Positions 51,799-61,217 of a stretch of 64,000 nucleotides of DNA are shown here, in pieces. This stretch comes from Paenibacillus segetis (GTDB lineage Bacteria; Bacillota; Bacilli; Paenibacillales; Paenibacillaceae): positions 186,001-250,000 of the forward strand of contig NZ_BMFT01000002.1 in assembly GCF_014639155.1 (NCBI RefSeq). Direction: 5' to 3'. Made by a program: the position numbers and the translations under genes. The stretch's first letter is position 1; each line of letters opens with the position of its first letter. The notes beneath the pieces are model-generated. The model did not search any database and had not been told where the DNA came from. It saw only the letters and a program-made list of their open reading frames with translations.

Positions 51799-53745
51799 TT
51801 ATTTAGCCAATGCATTGGATGCAGCGTTCTCTCCACCTAGACGTCCAGAGGTAAAGGAATATCCAATACCAACTCCGTTGCCGACATACGTGTCATTAAA
51901 CAGTACACCCTCTGACTCTAAGCCAACGGCATACAGTCCTGTAACGGGTACACGGCTGTTATTAAGCACTTGAAACTTCGTATTTACCAATAGACCACCA
52001 ACTGAACCTAAGTTGTTAATCTCAGCAATAATTGCATAGTAGGGTCCGCTTTCTCCCATAGACTGCAAATATTCCTTCGTTTTCCCGAATTCAGTGTCAA
52101 CACCGGTCTTAATTGCTTTTTGATAATTGTTGAATGCTTCTGTAAATACGGTAACATCCATGCCCGCATTCGCAGCTAACTCTTCAATGGTATCTCCTTT
52201 ATAGCCATCACCATTCTTGACCATATCATCAAATACCTGCTGAGCATTTGCCCAAGGGGTTTCGAGCTTGAACTGATCTTGGAAGTCCGCATAGAATTCA
52301 GGTGGCATACCTGGTAATTTAGGAGCCTGCACACCATTCATCCCTTGTGCTGTCAAAGCATCAAGCTGGGATTGAGATACAATGACCATATGGTAAGGAC
52401 CATTAAATGCACTTGTATTCGCAGCTGCAACAGACTCAAGTGTGGCTGCTTCATCTCTAAATCTTGCACCGGAAGGGCCGACGTTCATAAAGTTTGGCAG
52501 ATAACTCAACATTAACGGATAGCTAGCTTCGAAAGATGTATATTGTTCCTTAAGCTTGCTAGTGGCTCTAGCGAGAGTCTGATGTAACATTTGACCACCA
52601 AAGTTATCTGGGATCTTGGCGCCAGCCTCCCAAGCCATTTGTAGTCCTTCACCAATATTTTGACCGAGTCCACCGTTAATACCCTCGAATCCAAAGGCTT
52701 CCTTGACCATTTCCTTATTGGCGGCATAACCACCTGTGGCCATAACGACACTTTTAGCTGAGATTTCGAGTGTGGTTCCATCTGCTTTCTCTGCAACTAC
52801 TCCAGTCACTTCACCATTTGAACCTGTGATGAGCTTCTTCGCCGTTGTTTCTGTAATGACGTGGCCGCCATTTGCCTCAACGGATTCGGCTAGCATCTTT
52901 CTTAATATATCTTGGCGGCTGTCGTAGGCAGGCAGTACATGTAGCTGCTCTCCGAAGAAGTTTAGAAATGAGGTTTGATAACCTTTTTCCGCTAACCAGT
53001 CGTAGGTTTCTCCCGATTTGGTTACGTACTGGCGGATCGCTGCTGCATCCACGCGCCAGTGATTATTTACAATCCAATTGGCAATTTCGTTCTCCACGTT
53101 AACTTTTAATCCATCATTAACAGCGGCTGAAGAGTTATAGAATTTACCGGCCCATGAAAGGTTGCTTGCTCCACCAATCGTTGCCGTTTTTTCGATAATA
53201 ATCACCGTAGCCCCTTTGTCTGCTGCCGACACGGCTGCCGAGACCCCGGATGCGCCGGCACCAACGACAACAACATCTGCTGCCATTTGTTCTGTTTTAC
53301 CGCCACCCGCTTTAGATACCGGGTTGGACTTGAATGCTGTTACATCTCCACCTGCTTGCTTCACAGCATCTTCAACTGCAAGCAACAAGCCTTCGCTTGT
53401 TTCTGAGGCACCGCTTATGGCATCTACAGCTAATGTCTGCCCAGTTATGATTTGTTCCTTAAGTGTTTCAATGGCTTTGTCACCAATTCCCGCAGTTTCT
53501 GAGGCACTGATGATTTTGATGTCCGTAAGTTCTGATTCACTAAAGGTTACTTCTACCTTAATAGGTCCTTCTTTACCTTTGGACTCAGCGGTATAGGTTC
53601 CAGGCTTAAAAGTCATTCCTGCCTGGTTATCCTGTGAGTCATTCTTTTTCTGATTAGAATTACCAGCACATCCACCAAGCAATGAGACTGTCATGATTAA
53701 GCACAACCATATCGTCATTGTTCTGAAAAAATGTGATTTACGCAT
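51799..53745 (-). CDS. Lipid-anchored FMN/FAD reductase (fumarate/urocanate reductase type)
   Basis: 648 residues. Lipobox LLGGC (Cys26), an FMN-binding domain with the flavinylation motif SGASET (111-116, probably FMN on Thr116), then a FAD-binding flavoprotein with GAGASG (162-167) and family motifs GGASNLSWAG, VMATGGYAANKEMV, NLGSVGGLLVN and VGLESEGVLFNDTYVGNGVG. Members reduce fumarate, urocanate or related acids outside the membrane and take electrons from quinol-linked flavoproteins. An ApbE flavin transferase must be supplied elsewhere. Under a MerR-type promoter. Confidence 0.92.
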   Translation of the reverse strand: MRKSHFFRTMTIWLCLIMTVSLLGGCAGNSNQKKNDSQDNQAGMTFKPGTYTAESKGKEGPIKVEVTFSESELTDIKIISASETAGIGDKAIETLKEQIITGQTLAVDAISGASETSEGLLLAVEDAVKQAGGDVTAFKSNPVSKAGGGKTEQMAADVVVVGAGASGVSAAVSAADKGATVIIIEKTATIGGASNLSWAGKFYNSSAAVNDGLKVNVENEIANWIVNNHWRVDAAAIRQYVTKSGETYDWLAEKGYQTSFLNFFGEQLHVLPAYDSRQDILRKMLAESVEANGGHVITETTAKKLITGSNGEVTGVVAEKADGTTLEISAKSVVMATGGYAANKEMVKEAFGFEGINGGLGQNIGEGLQMAWEAGAKIPDNFGGQMLHQTLARATSKLKEQYTSFEASYPLMLSYLPNFMNVGPSGARFRDEAATLESVAAANTSAFNGPYHMVIVSQSQLDALTAQGMNGVQAPKLPGMPPEFYADFQDQFKLETPWANAQQVFDDMVKNGDGYKGDTIEELAANAGMDVTVFTEAFNNYQKAIKTGVDTEFGKTKEYLQSMGESGPYYAIIAEINNLGSVGGLLVNTKFQVLNNSRVPVTGLYAVGLESEGVLFNDTYVGNGVGIGYSFTSGRLGGENAASNALAK

Positions 53746-53812
53746 CTTGTAGCTACCCCCTACAGTTTATATTAAGAAATAGATTGTAATAAATTTCACA
53801 ATCAATACGAAA

Positions 53813-53843
53813 ATCTTAAACCTTGGTGCGGCACCAAGGTCAA
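53813..53843 (-). promoter_or_regulatory. MerR-type promoter with 19-bp spacer and perfect operator
   Basis: On the minus strand, -35 TTGACC (53843-53838) and -10 TAAGAT (53818-53813) are separated by 19 bp. The spacer is filled by ACCTTGGTGC-C-GCACCAAGGT, a perfect 21-bp palindrome (53820-53840). Overlong 19-bp spacers with a central dyad are the hallmark of MerR-activated promoters. It drives the flavin reductase gene; the MerR gene is upstream on the same strand. Confidence 0.9.
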
Positions 53844-53861
53844 TGGAAGAAAATATATAAT

Positions 53862-53901
53862 ACCTCAAGGTTATCGAAAGGTTCCGATACAACCTTGAGG
53901 T
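53862..53901. terminator. Hairpin downstream of merR
   Basis: ACCTCAAGGTT / AACCTTGAGGT with an inner ATCG/CGAT pair, just after the merR stop. No T-run, so a weak or Rho-independent-atypical terminator, or a second regulatory dyad. Confidence 0.5.
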
Positions 53902-53924
53902 TAAGGTAGATTTGTAAGGAATAT

Positions 53925-54746
53925 TTAAATTGGAATATTCACTTCCAGGTAAGTGGATGAGTTCATTTCTACGTGCTCACTTAGCAATATTTTTCCTGTA
54001 ATATCGCCGGTAATCTGGAGACCTCTACTTGCTATCTCATCCAGCATGAAAGCAAATGACTTCATAGAAAATGGAGCTTGCGGTGAAGTATAGATAACGG
54101 ACGATAGGCAAAGAGCAGGAGGGAAATATTCAACCTCATCAGGTATTTCTGCTTGCAGTTTAAGGGCATCCTCTTCGGTTAGGCAAACTCCCCAACTATG
54201 CCTAAATGCGGTGTCAGTCATTACATCTCGATGTTCAATTCGAAAAGAAAAGAAAGTGTAGGGCAGCAAATCCATCCATTCATTAACCGGATCGCGTAAG
54301 TCTCGTTCCCTTAACAAGTAGTTCTGATCTGTCTGCTTGATTCGATATCTACCAGGTATTTGTTTCAACTGGCATTGGCAAAGCCGACTTTCTATACTCT
54401 GAAGTTCCTCATGAATTTCATTCATCTTAGCCAGCAGCATCGTGTATTTGCGAATTTGTTCTTCCAAATGCAGTTTCGATGCTGAAATACGATCGATCAC
54501 TTGATTAGAGGTGCCTCCATTCATCAGTGTAGACACTTGATAGAGAGGAATGTTCATACTGCGATACCATCGGCTCATCAGCACATTGCGAGCGTCTAGA
54601 TCCGTATAATAACGGTAATTGTTGTTGCAGTTTTTGGTTGGAGTAATAATATCTTGCTTCTCATATAGCCTTAGGGTATCTGTCGATACACCTGTAATGG
54701 CAGCAAATTCTCCGATGGAATATTGTGCTCCAGTAGCTCTGATCAA
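53925..54746 (-). CDS. MerR family transcriptional activator with C-terminal effector domain
   Basis: About 273 residues from TTG 54746 (AAGGGG 8 bases upstream; GTG 54755 possible). MerR helix-turn-helix YSIGEFAAITGVSTDTLRLY then EKQDIITPTKN at the N-terminus, a coiled-coil dimer helix (about 80-120), and a C-terminal GyrI-like ligand domain ending STYLEVNIPI. It precedes the flavin reductase gene, whose promoter has a perfect MerR dyad, so that gene is its likely target. Confidence 0.92.
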   Translation of the reverse strand: MIRATGAQYSIGEFAAITGVSTDTLRLYEKQDIITPTKNCNNNYRYYTDLDARNVLMSRWYRSMNIPLYQVSTLMNGGTSNQVIDRISASKLHLEEQIRKYTMLLAKMNEIHEELQSIESRLCQCQLKQIPGRYRIKQTDQNYLLRERDLRDPVNEWMDLLPYTFFSFRIEHRDVMTDTAFRHSWGVCLTEEDALKLQAEIPDEVEYFPPALCLSSVIYTSPQAPFSMKSFAFMLDEIASRGLQITGDITGKILLSEHVEMNSSTYLEVNIPI

Positions 54747-54883
54747 TTCTACCACCCCTTTTCCTAGTAGTAAGCATGAGGTTCTATAGTTAATCTTAAT
54801 ATAACTGCCAACACAAGTTTGCGAATTTTTTCACAATCATCTATGTTAGAAAACCCCACTTTCTACGATTGGTAATATTGTAG

Positions 54884-54913
54884 AAAGAAAAAACCACTCC
54901 GTTAGGAGTGGTT
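54884..54913 (-). terminator. guaC terminator
   Basis: AACCACTCC / GGAGTGGTT with a 4-base loop, followed on the minus strand by TTTTTTC. Confidence 0.92.
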
Positions 54914-54937
54914 CTAATAATTATACAATTTTAAGGC

Positions 54938-55921
54938 TTAATAAACCTTGTCTCCGTTAAAAATCGAATTTTTAACGATTACATAATCTACTTTGCGGAT
55001 AGCATCTAATTTATTACCGCCAGCATAAGAAATTGAAGATTGCAGGTCTTGCTCCATTTCGATCAATGTATCCACTAAGGAACCTTTATGCTCGACGATC
55101 ATTTTTTTGCCTTCTACATTTTTCTTCTCGCCTTTTTGGAACTCCGACGCGGAGCCGAAGTATTCCTTGTAGAGCTTACCATCTTTCTCGATGGTTGCGC
55201 CTGGAGATTCTTCATGTCCCGCAAACAAGGAGCCGATCATCACCATGGAAGCACCAAATCGGATGGATTTCGCGATGTCACCATGCGTACGAATGCCACC
55301 ATCCGCAATGATAGGTTTACTTGCCGCTTTGGCACAAAGACGTAGTGCGGCTAATTGCCAGCCACCTGTTCCGAAGCCCGTTTTGATCTTCGTAATACAT
55401 ACTTTCCCCGGTCCAATTCCTACTTTCGTAGCATCGGCACCCGCATTCTCCAAATCTCGCACTGCTTCTGGAGTTCCTACATTTCCTGCAATAACAAAGC
55501 TCTGAGGCAAATGTTGTTTGATATGCTGAATCATCTTAATCACCGCATTGGAATGACCATGTGCAATATCGATCGTGATGAATTCCGGTATTAACTTCTC
55601 GTCAGCTAATTGCTGTACAAAGGCATACTCTTCTTCTTTAACTCCAACACTGATGGATGCGATTAATCCTCTAGCGTGCATATCTTGAATGAAAGATACA
55701 CGCTTTTCTGGTTCGAAACGATGCATGATATAGAAATAACCATTTTTGGCTAAGTAAATTGCGACCTTCTCGTCGATAATCGTTTGCATATTTGCAGGTA
55801 CCACGGGTAACTTAAAAGTATGTCCACCTAGGGATACAGAGGTATCACACTCAGAACGGCTATCCACAATACATTTTGCGGGAATTAATTGGATATCTTC
55901 ATAATCAAATACATTTTCCAT
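54938..55921 (-). CDS. guaC: GMP reductase
   Basis: 327 residues from ATG 55921 (GGGGTG upstream). IMPDH/GMPR barrel without CBS domains, with catalytic Cys175 in [26 protein letters not shown], and [12 protein letters not shown]. Length and motifs fit the Bacillus-type GuaC. It deaminates GMP to IMP with NADPH, returning guanine nucleotides to the purine pool. Promoter carries PurR-like boxes. Confidence 0.95.
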   Translation of the reverse strand: MENVFDYEDIQLIPAKCIVDSRSECDTSVSLGGHTFKLPVVPANMQTIIDEKVAIYLAKNGYFYIMHRFEPEKRVSFIQDMHARGLIASISVGVKEEEYAFVQQLADEKLIPEFITIDIAHGHSNAVIKMIQHIKQHLPQSFVIAGNVGTPEAVRDLENAGADATKVGIGPGKVCITKIKTGFGTGGWQLAALRLCAKAASKPIIADGGIRTHGDIAKSIRFGASMVMIGSLFAGHEESPGATIEKDGKLYKEYFGSASEFQKGEKKNVEGKKMIVEHKGSLVDTLIEMEQDLQSSISYAGGNKLDAIRKVDYVIVKNSIFNGDKVY

Positions 55922-55935
55922 TAAATACACCCCTA

Positions 55936-56012
55936 AACACGAACGTTATAGTTTTTGATTCTGAAATTGTTCGTCCAAACTGTAATGTACAACATTTTGA
56001 ACCGTAAGTCAA
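55936..56012 (-). promoter_or_regulatory. guaC promoter with PurR box pair
   Basis: On the minus strand: -35 TTGACT (56012-56007), 17-bp spacer, -10 TACATT (55989-55984). Just downstream, CGAAC (read on minus at 55973-55969) and GTTCG (55944-55940) form an inverted pair separated by 24 bases, which is the geometry of tandem PurBoxes (two AWWWCCGAACWWT boxes about 17 bp apart). B. subtilis guaC belongs to the PurR regulon. Confidence 0.75.
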
Positions 56013-56143
56013 AATTTTTGCACAATTAGGCTACGAATACCAGGTATTTCCTGTTTAATTGTTAAGGACTACAGCATTAAAGGAAACTTTATCCTTCCAT
56101 ATTGCGTATGAATGGTATCCTTAACAATCAAGGGGGACTTGCT

Positions 56144-56701
56144 ATGAATGGATTTTTCGGGTTTATTCTGCTTATCATCGGAATCATATCTGCCGCATCA
56201 CCGAATACAGCTTGGTATTTATCTGTTGGTTGGAAAATAAAAGATGCCGAGCCAAGCGAGGCGGCACTCGCTATGAATCGGGTCGTTGGCGTGATTGCCT
56301 CGATTGTTGGACTGATCATACTTATATCTAGTTGCGCCTCTATGTTTACAGGTGGCTCAGATGCTAAATGGGAGAAACAATTCCAGCAACGAATTGAGGC
56401 AGGAGAGGTATCAGAGATCAAATTTGGTCTAGTTGATCAAACCATTCTGACTTCGGAGGAAAGGATGGAAGTTACCGATTTAATCCATGAGGCGCAATTG
56501 GAACCCTTCGATCCTGGTAATATTTGGGGGTCTTCTGGCTCAGGCACTATTTCATTTGTAGACGGATATCAAGTCGACTTGGTCCTATTTGGGAATTCCG
56601 GCGGTATTGAGCTTCATCCTAATGAGACGGAGAATGCCTACAGGATACAGAGCGATAGTCTCGAAAGTTGGATTCGAACTCATATTACGAACAATTATTA
56701 A
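56144..56701 (+). CDS. DUF6199-like membrane protein with soluble tail
   Basis: 185 residues from ATG 56144 (AAGGGGG 8 bases upstream). Two membrane helices (GFFGFILLIIGIISAASP; VVGVIASIVGLIILISSC) flank WKIKDAEPSEAALAMNR, the DUF6199 pattern. A C-terminal extracytoplasmic domain of about 110 residues has no family I recognise. Divergent from guaC. Confidence 0.75.
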   Translation: MNGFFGFILLIIGIISAASPNTAWYLSVGWKIKDAEPSEAALAMNRVVGVIASIVGLIILISSCASMFTGGSDAKWEKQFQQRIEAGEVSEIKFGLVDQTILTSEERMEVTDLIHEAQLEPFDPGNIWGSSGSGTISFVDGYQVDLVLFGNSGGIELHPNETENAYRIQSDSLESWIRTHITNNY

Positions 56702-56799
56702 CCTATGCTACTTAGCGATAGGTTTGTCAACGAGAGCAGATTATGCCAGTATATAAGGGTGCTGTAAGCAATAATTAAACGAATGGAGAATGTAACAAC

Positions 56800-57141
56800 A
56801 TGTCTAATTTGCCTAATTGTCCTAAATGTAATTCAGAATATACGTACGAAGATGGCAGCTTATTGATCTGTCCAGAATGTGCCCATGAGTGGACTTTAGC
56901 ATCAGAATCCGGGGACAGTGAAGATCAAAAGGTGATTAAGGACGCAAATGGGAATGTCTTAAGCGATGGTGATTCTGTAACCATTATCAAAGACCTCAAA
57001 GTAAAAGGAAGTTCGTCCGTCCTGAAAATCGGTACAAAGGTAAAAAATATCCGCTTGGTTGATGGAGATCATGATATCGATTGCAAGATCGATGGTTTTG
57101 GTGCAATGAAATTAAAATCTGAATTTGTTAAAAAGATATAA
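56800..57141 (+). CDS. PhnA/YjdM family zinc-ribbon protein
   Basis: 113 residues. N-terminal zinc ribbon CPKC...CPEC (8-11 and about 27-30), then the KOW-like PhnA domain [31 protein letters not shown], and [15 protein letters not shown]. The family is widespread; despite the name, a role in phosphonate use is not established. Followed directly by the YdeI-like gene. Confidence 0.93.
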   Translation: MSNLPNCPKCNSEYTYEDGSLLICPECAHEWTLASESGDSEDQKVIKDANGNVLSDGDSVTIIKDLKVKGSSSVLKIGTKVKNIRLVDGDHDIDCKIDGFGAMKLKSEFVKKI

Positions 57142-57142
57142 C

Positions 57143-57823
57143 ATGGCCAAGTCAATCGTAGAAAAGCTGAATTTACATAAATATGATCATGTGGCTGTAT
57201 TGAATGCTCCAGCTGGGTCGGATTATTTACCGGAGTTAACGGGTTATGACACGACGCTAAAGGACAGTGCTTACGATCTCATTTTTGCTTTTGTGCTTGA
57301 TATGGAGTCCTTGAAGGAACTTGTTGACCGTGTGATTGAACATCAGCTTCTAAAGACGAATGGATATCTTTTTGCCGCGTATCCTAAAAAGGGGAATAAG
57401 GTCTACCCAACCTTTATTCATCGTGATGAATTGTTAGATGGACTTGGCAGTGACGACGATGGATATATCGGGACAAGCCCTATCAAATTCGCCCGAATGG
57501 TTGGACTCGATGATATCTTTACGATTGTTGGGTTGAAAGAGGATGCTAAGAGTAAGAAAAGCAAGAACAAGGCTATTGCCAGACCCAGCCAACGTGTTGA
57601 TGACTATGTTGCCTTCATTCCAAATGTGGAACAGGACTTGAATGATACGCCTGAGTTGCTTACCCTTTATCAATCGCTAACCCCGGGGTATCGTAAAGAT
57701 TGGGCACGGTATATTTATAGTGCAAAACAGGAGGAGACTATAGCCAAACGTCGCGAGGAAATGAAAATGATTCTTCAGGCGGGTTATAAGAGTCGTGAGT
57801 TATATCGTAAAGATCAAGCTTGA
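57143..57823 (+). CDS. YdeI/OmpD-associated family protein
   Basis: 226 residues from ATG 57143, one base after the upstream stop, with no strong ribosome site, so translation is probably coupled to the PhnA-like gene. The C-terminal LTPGYRKDWARYIYSAKQEE and RREEMKMILQAG are typical of the YdeI (OmdA) domain. The N-terminal half resembles a DUF3052-like fold. Function unknown; some relatives are linked to bacteriocin or stress tolerance. Confidence 0.75.
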   Translation: MAKSIVEKLNLHKYDHVAVLNAPAGSDYLPELTGYDTTLKDSAYDLIFAFVLDMESLKELVDRVIEHQLLKTNGYLFAAYPKKGNKVYPTFIHRDELLDGLGSDDDGYIGTSPIKFARMVGLDDIFTIVGLKEDAKSKKSKNKAIARPSQRVDDYVAFIPNVEQDLNDTPELLTLYQSLTPGYRKDWARYIYSAKQEETIAKRREEMKMILQAGYKSRELYRKDQA

Positions 57824-58167
57824 TATAAGCATTACAATAAAGTGGATGTCTTTCCGTACCGTTCCAAGGAACTAGTTATCGGGCTGGGTAAAACGCGTGC
57901 CAGCTATCAAGGGGATTAGTATGTCCTTTTGATTGAAGTGGAACTAGAACTTTGAATGGTGTCAGGCAGTCATTTTTATAGCGCCAGAGCACTACGCTAT
58001 TTAACATAAAGAACCATGCAATTATTTAATGATGGTGAGTTCTTTATTATCAAGTGCTGACATAGGAGGAGATAGGCTACTCCCTAATAACAACACAGTG
58101 GCAGCCTTGAACATGAAATTCAATGCTCTAGACTGCCACGTTTTATTGAACTATCATTGCTGTTAGT
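57824..58167. other. Gene-free gap with two hairpins
   Basis: AAAGAAC / GTTCTTT (about 58008-58051) and GTGGCAG / CTGCCAC (58098-58139, followed by GTTTTATT) are terminator-like dyads serving the convergent genes. I see no coding remnant that I can name in the first 180 bases. Confidence 0.5.
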
Positions 58168-59343
58168 TTAACGTACGTTTACCTCTACTACGTTCGATTT
58201 GGAAGTTTTTGTTTTTATCATAATCAATAAGAATGCAAGCAGTGCAAACATAATTCCGCTCCAGATGAGTTGATGTATTCCCAATTGTGAAATAAACCAA
58301 CCCCCGATAGAGGTCCCTATAGTAATGCCAAGATTGGAAAATGAGATAAACAAGCTGTTGCCGAACTCAGGAGCTTCTTTCGTTTCAGTTGTTAACCATG
58401 CTTGACTGACAATAAGGCCTCCGGAATGCACGGCCCCCCAAATAAATACGATAACAACCATTGGAATGAAGTAAGAACCTAGATAATAAACGAATAAGTA
58501 AGTTACCGCATATAGCAGAGGAAACATGATGACGGTCTTTGTCATGCTTTTATGCAAAAACTCCCCAAATAAAAAATTCCCCAAGATCATGATAATACCA
58601 AAGGCCATCAACATGATACTAATCCATGACCCGTTCATATGTGTTACTTGTCCAAGATATTCAGCAAAGTAGCTGTACACAGAAAACATAGCTGCAAAGA
58701 TAAAAATAATGGTCACGATATTTAACCACAATTGAGGTTTGCGTAATATACCAAGCTGCTTACCATAAGACATTTTTTCCTTAACAGGCATGGAAGGAAG
58801 CCAAGCTAGGATCCCTACAAAGGCAATTATACTTACAACAGCTCCAAACAGGAAAGCGACTTCTAATGAAATCTTGTCCGCGAGATAAGAAGTCAAAGGG
58901 ACGCCAAAAGCAAACCCGACCGTTATTCCGGCGAAAACCTTTGTGACCGCTTTGGTGCTCTTTTCCGGAGGGACAAGTTTGGCTGCGGTCACAAGGGCAA
59001 CCGAAAAGAAGACGGGATGAAAAATAGCAGGGATAATACGGAAAATCAACATCACATCGAACATGGTTGTATAAGCATAAACGATATTTGAAATCGCAAA
59101 AATAAGCACAGCGGTTAATAGAATAACTTTACGATTAATACCGGAAGCGAGTAATGTCAGGAATGGACCTGAAATCGCAACGACTAAAGCAAATATACTT
59201 ACAAGCCAACCGGCCTGTGAAGCCGATATATTAAATCTTTGAGTGACCTGGGGTAGAACACCTATAATCCCCATTTCCGTTGTAATGATGCCAAATACGC
59301 CTAAAGCCAAAATAAGAATAAGCAAAGGGTTATCCTTTTTCAT
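58168..59343 (-). CDS. MFS transporter (DHA1, AraJ-like)
   Basis: 391 residues, about twelve membrane helices. Begins LILILALGVFGIITTEMGII and has the DHA1 helix-5 segment FAGITVGFAFGVPLTSYLAD. GGAGG upstream. It follows the ArsR gene by 82 bases on the same strand; the pair forms an efflux unit controlled by that regulator. Substrate unknown. Confidence 0.9.
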   Translation of the reverse strand: MKKDNPLLILILALGVFGIITTEMGIIGVLPQVTQRFNISASQAGWLVSIFALVVAISGPFLTLLASGINRKVILLTAVLIFAISNIVYAYTTMFDVMLIFRIIPAIFHPVFFSVALVTAAKLVPPEKSTKAVTKVFAGITVGFAFGVPLTSYLADKISLEVAFLFGAVVSIIAFVGILAWLPSMPVKEKMSYGKQLGILRKPQLWLNIVTIIFIFAAMFSVYSYFAEYLGQVTHMNGSWISIMLMAFGIIMILGNFLFGEFLHKSMTKTVIMFPLLYAVTYLFVYYLGSYFIPMVVIVFIWGAVHSGGLIVSQAWLTTETKEAPEFGNSLFISFSNLGITIGTSIGGWFISQLGIHQLIWSGIMFALLAFLLIMIKTKTSKSNVVEVNVR

Positions 59344-59425
59344 TTAAAATATAAACCTCCATTAATATTCATATATATAGAATTGTAGATATGATTGATG
59401 AAAAAAAAGGCCTTTCTCCTCTCGT

Positions 59426-59737
59426 TTATAGTTTCTTTTGGATATACTCGGAAAATTCCTGTATTGTCTTTTCGTTCCGACGATAGTACGTCCACTTTCC
59501 AATCCGTTCGGATTCGAGCAAACCAGCCTTTTGCATAGTCAACAAATAACTCGAAATAACCGATTGTGCAAGTCCGGCTTTAGCCTGAATATCTCCCACA
59601 CATATACCAATACGAAAATTGAGGCCTTGTTGTAGATAAGGCTGTTCATCAAAGAATTCATCTGGATTTTTTAACCATATCATAATTTGACTACGCGTCT
59701 CGTTAGACAAAGCTTTATAAATCAATAAAGGTTCCAT
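59426..59737 (-). CDS. ArsR-like winged-helix repressor
   Basis: 103 residues from ATG 59737. ArsR fold: IYKALSNETRSQIMIWLKNP, DIQAKAGLAQSVISSYLLTM and SERIGKWTYYRRNEKTI. A Cys lies before GDIQ (GICVGD), a position near metal sites in some ArsR proteins, though a full site is not evident. No ribosome site; the -10 box lies just 7 bases upstream, so the mRNA is probably leaderless. Controls itself and the MFS gene. Confidence 0.88.
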   Translation of the reverse strand: MEPLLIYKALSNETRSQIMIWLKNPDEFFDEQPYLQQGLNFRIGICVGDIQAKAGLAQSVISSYLLTMQKAGLLESERIGKWTYYRRNEKTIQEFSEYIQKKL

Positions 59738-59744
59738 ACAGATC

Positions 59745-59772
59745 ATTATATCTATTTTTATAGATTTGTAAA
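59745..59772 (-). promoter_or_regulatory. Leaderless arsR promoter with operator in the spacer
   Basis: Minus strand: -35 TTTACA (59772-59767), 16-bp spacer, -10 TATAAT (59750-59745), then ATG at 59737. The spacer is ATCTATAAAAATAGAT, a perfect palindrome (59750-59765), ideally placed for autorepression. Expected transcription start coincides with the ATG. Confidence 0.8.
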
Positions 59773-59875
59773 TGTAAAAGATGGGGTTATTCTACATGGT
59801 AGGAGGAACACGAACTCGCCAGCGGCTGGAACGTATACTCGCCTTCCTTATGCCACAAAGTATGGGTTTGCACAC

Positions 59876-59907
59876 AAAAAGACCGTCCGGTGTTGTTCCG
59901 GACGGTT
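59876..59907 (-). terminator. Intrinsic terminator
   Basis: AACCGTCCGG / CCGGACGGTC stem followed on the minus strand by TTTTTGTG. Ends the CofE-like transcript. Confidence 0.92.
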
Positions 59908-59911
59908 GTTC

Positions 59912-61102
59912 TTATTTTGTATAGTTATCGAAATAACCTTGGATGAAGATAATAGGTGTACCTTTATCTCCACTACCGGAAGTTAAGTCAGATAGGGAAC
60001 CGATGAGATCGGTAAGTTTACGAGGTGTAGTACCTTGTGCTTCCATCGCTCCAGTAAGGTCAGCGTTTTTGTTGTTGATATATTGAGTTATAGCTTGTTT
60101 CAGCTCTTCGCCTCTTAGATCAGCAAAGTTATTGTCAGCAAGATATTTCAACTTAACTTCATTTGGTGTACCATCAAGTCCGGCTGTGTAAGCTGGCGAT
60201 ACAACGGGATCTGCAAGCTCCCAAATTTTACCCACAGGATCTTTGAACGCGCCATCTCCATAAATCATCACTTCAACCAGTTTGCCCGTTTTTTCTTTGA
60301 GTACATGCTGGATTTTATCAACGATAGGTTGGCAATTACGCGGGAACAGTTTCACACTGTTTTCTGTGGATTTATTGGATCCGAGCAGACCATAAGCTTC
60401 ATTACATCCGCTGCCATCAATGGATTCGGACAAAATATTATCCAGGCTATAGATCTTTTCTCCACCGTTGGCCTTTAGAATTTTCTTCGTTCTGAATCTG
60501 GTATGGATATCGCAAGTCAGAACATTTTTAGTGTAATCCAGAATGGTCTTTGGATTGTTAGAGAAGATCACTTCACATTCAACGCCGTATTCTTCAACCA
60601 GAGATTTATAATAATCAATATAATCAACACCCGTAAACGTGTGTTTGTTGTATCCGAAATGCTGACGGAATTGTTCTTCGGTTAGAACATCGGTCCAAGG
60701 ATTAATTCCCTTTTCATCTAACATGTCGAGGTCCACTAAGTGGTTACCCACTTCATCCGATGGATAGCTAAGCATCAAGACGATTTTTTTAGCGCCTTTA
60801 GCGATACCGCGGAGACAAATGGCAAACCGATTACGGCTTAGGATCGGGAAGATAACACCCACGGTTGAATCTCCAAATTTAGCTTGAACGTCTTGGGCAA
60901 TATGGTCGATCGTAGCGTAGTTACCTTGAGCGCGAGCGACGATGGACTCGGTTACGGTAACGATATCGTTATCTTGAATTTGGAATCCTTCGACTTCAGC
61001 AGCTTTTAATACACTATCTACAACGATTTCCTCGATGTTGTCACCTTGATTGATGATGGGACAACGAAGGCCTCTAACAACAGTTCCAACTACTCTTTCC
61101 AA
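59912..61102 (-). CDS. CofE-like (F420-0:gamma-glutamyl ligase family) protein
   Basis: 396 residues from TTG 61102 (AAGGAG 8 bases upstream). The N-terminal CofE/FbiB fold shows DIVTVTESIVARAQGNY, GVIFPILSRNRFAICLRGIA, and VMIYGDGAFKDPVGKIWE. True CofE enzymes (about 250 aa) add glutamates to coenzyme F420; this one is much longer and no other F420 gene is nearby. Firmicute members probably ligate glutamate (or similar) to another molecule. Divergent from a LysR regulator. Confidence 0.85.
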   Translation of the reverse strand: MERVVGTVVRGLRCPIINQGDNIEEIVVDSVLKAAEVEGFQIQDNDIVTVTESIVARAQGNYATIDHIAQDVQAKFGDSTVGVIFPILSRNRFAICLRGIAKGAKKIVLMLSYPSDEVGNHLVDLDMLDEKGINPWTDVLTEEQFRQHFGYNKHTFTGVDYIDYYKSLVEEYGVECEVIFSNNPKTILDYTKNVLTCDIHTRFRTKKILKANGGEKIYSLDNILSESIDGSGCNEAYGLLGSNKSTENSVKLFPRNCQPIVDKIQHVLKEKTGKLVEVMIYGDGAFKDPVGKIWELADPVVSPAYTAGLDGTPNEVKLKYLADNNFADLRGEELKQAITQYINNKNADLTGAMEAQGTTPRKLTDLIGSLSDLTSGSGDKGTPIIFIQGYFDNYTK

Positions 61103-61217
61103 TACAATCGCTCCTTAAATGCTAAAAATATGAATGAAGTATCTCCTTGTACTATACATAACTTGAGTGATATAAGTAAAATTAATATATCGAATATGAG
61201 GTATAAGGGGTGATTAT

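Noticed and set aside
59912-61102. Coenzyme F420 biosynthesis locus
   Set aside because: A single CofE-like gene, over-long, with no cofC, cofD or F420-dependent enzymes nearby.
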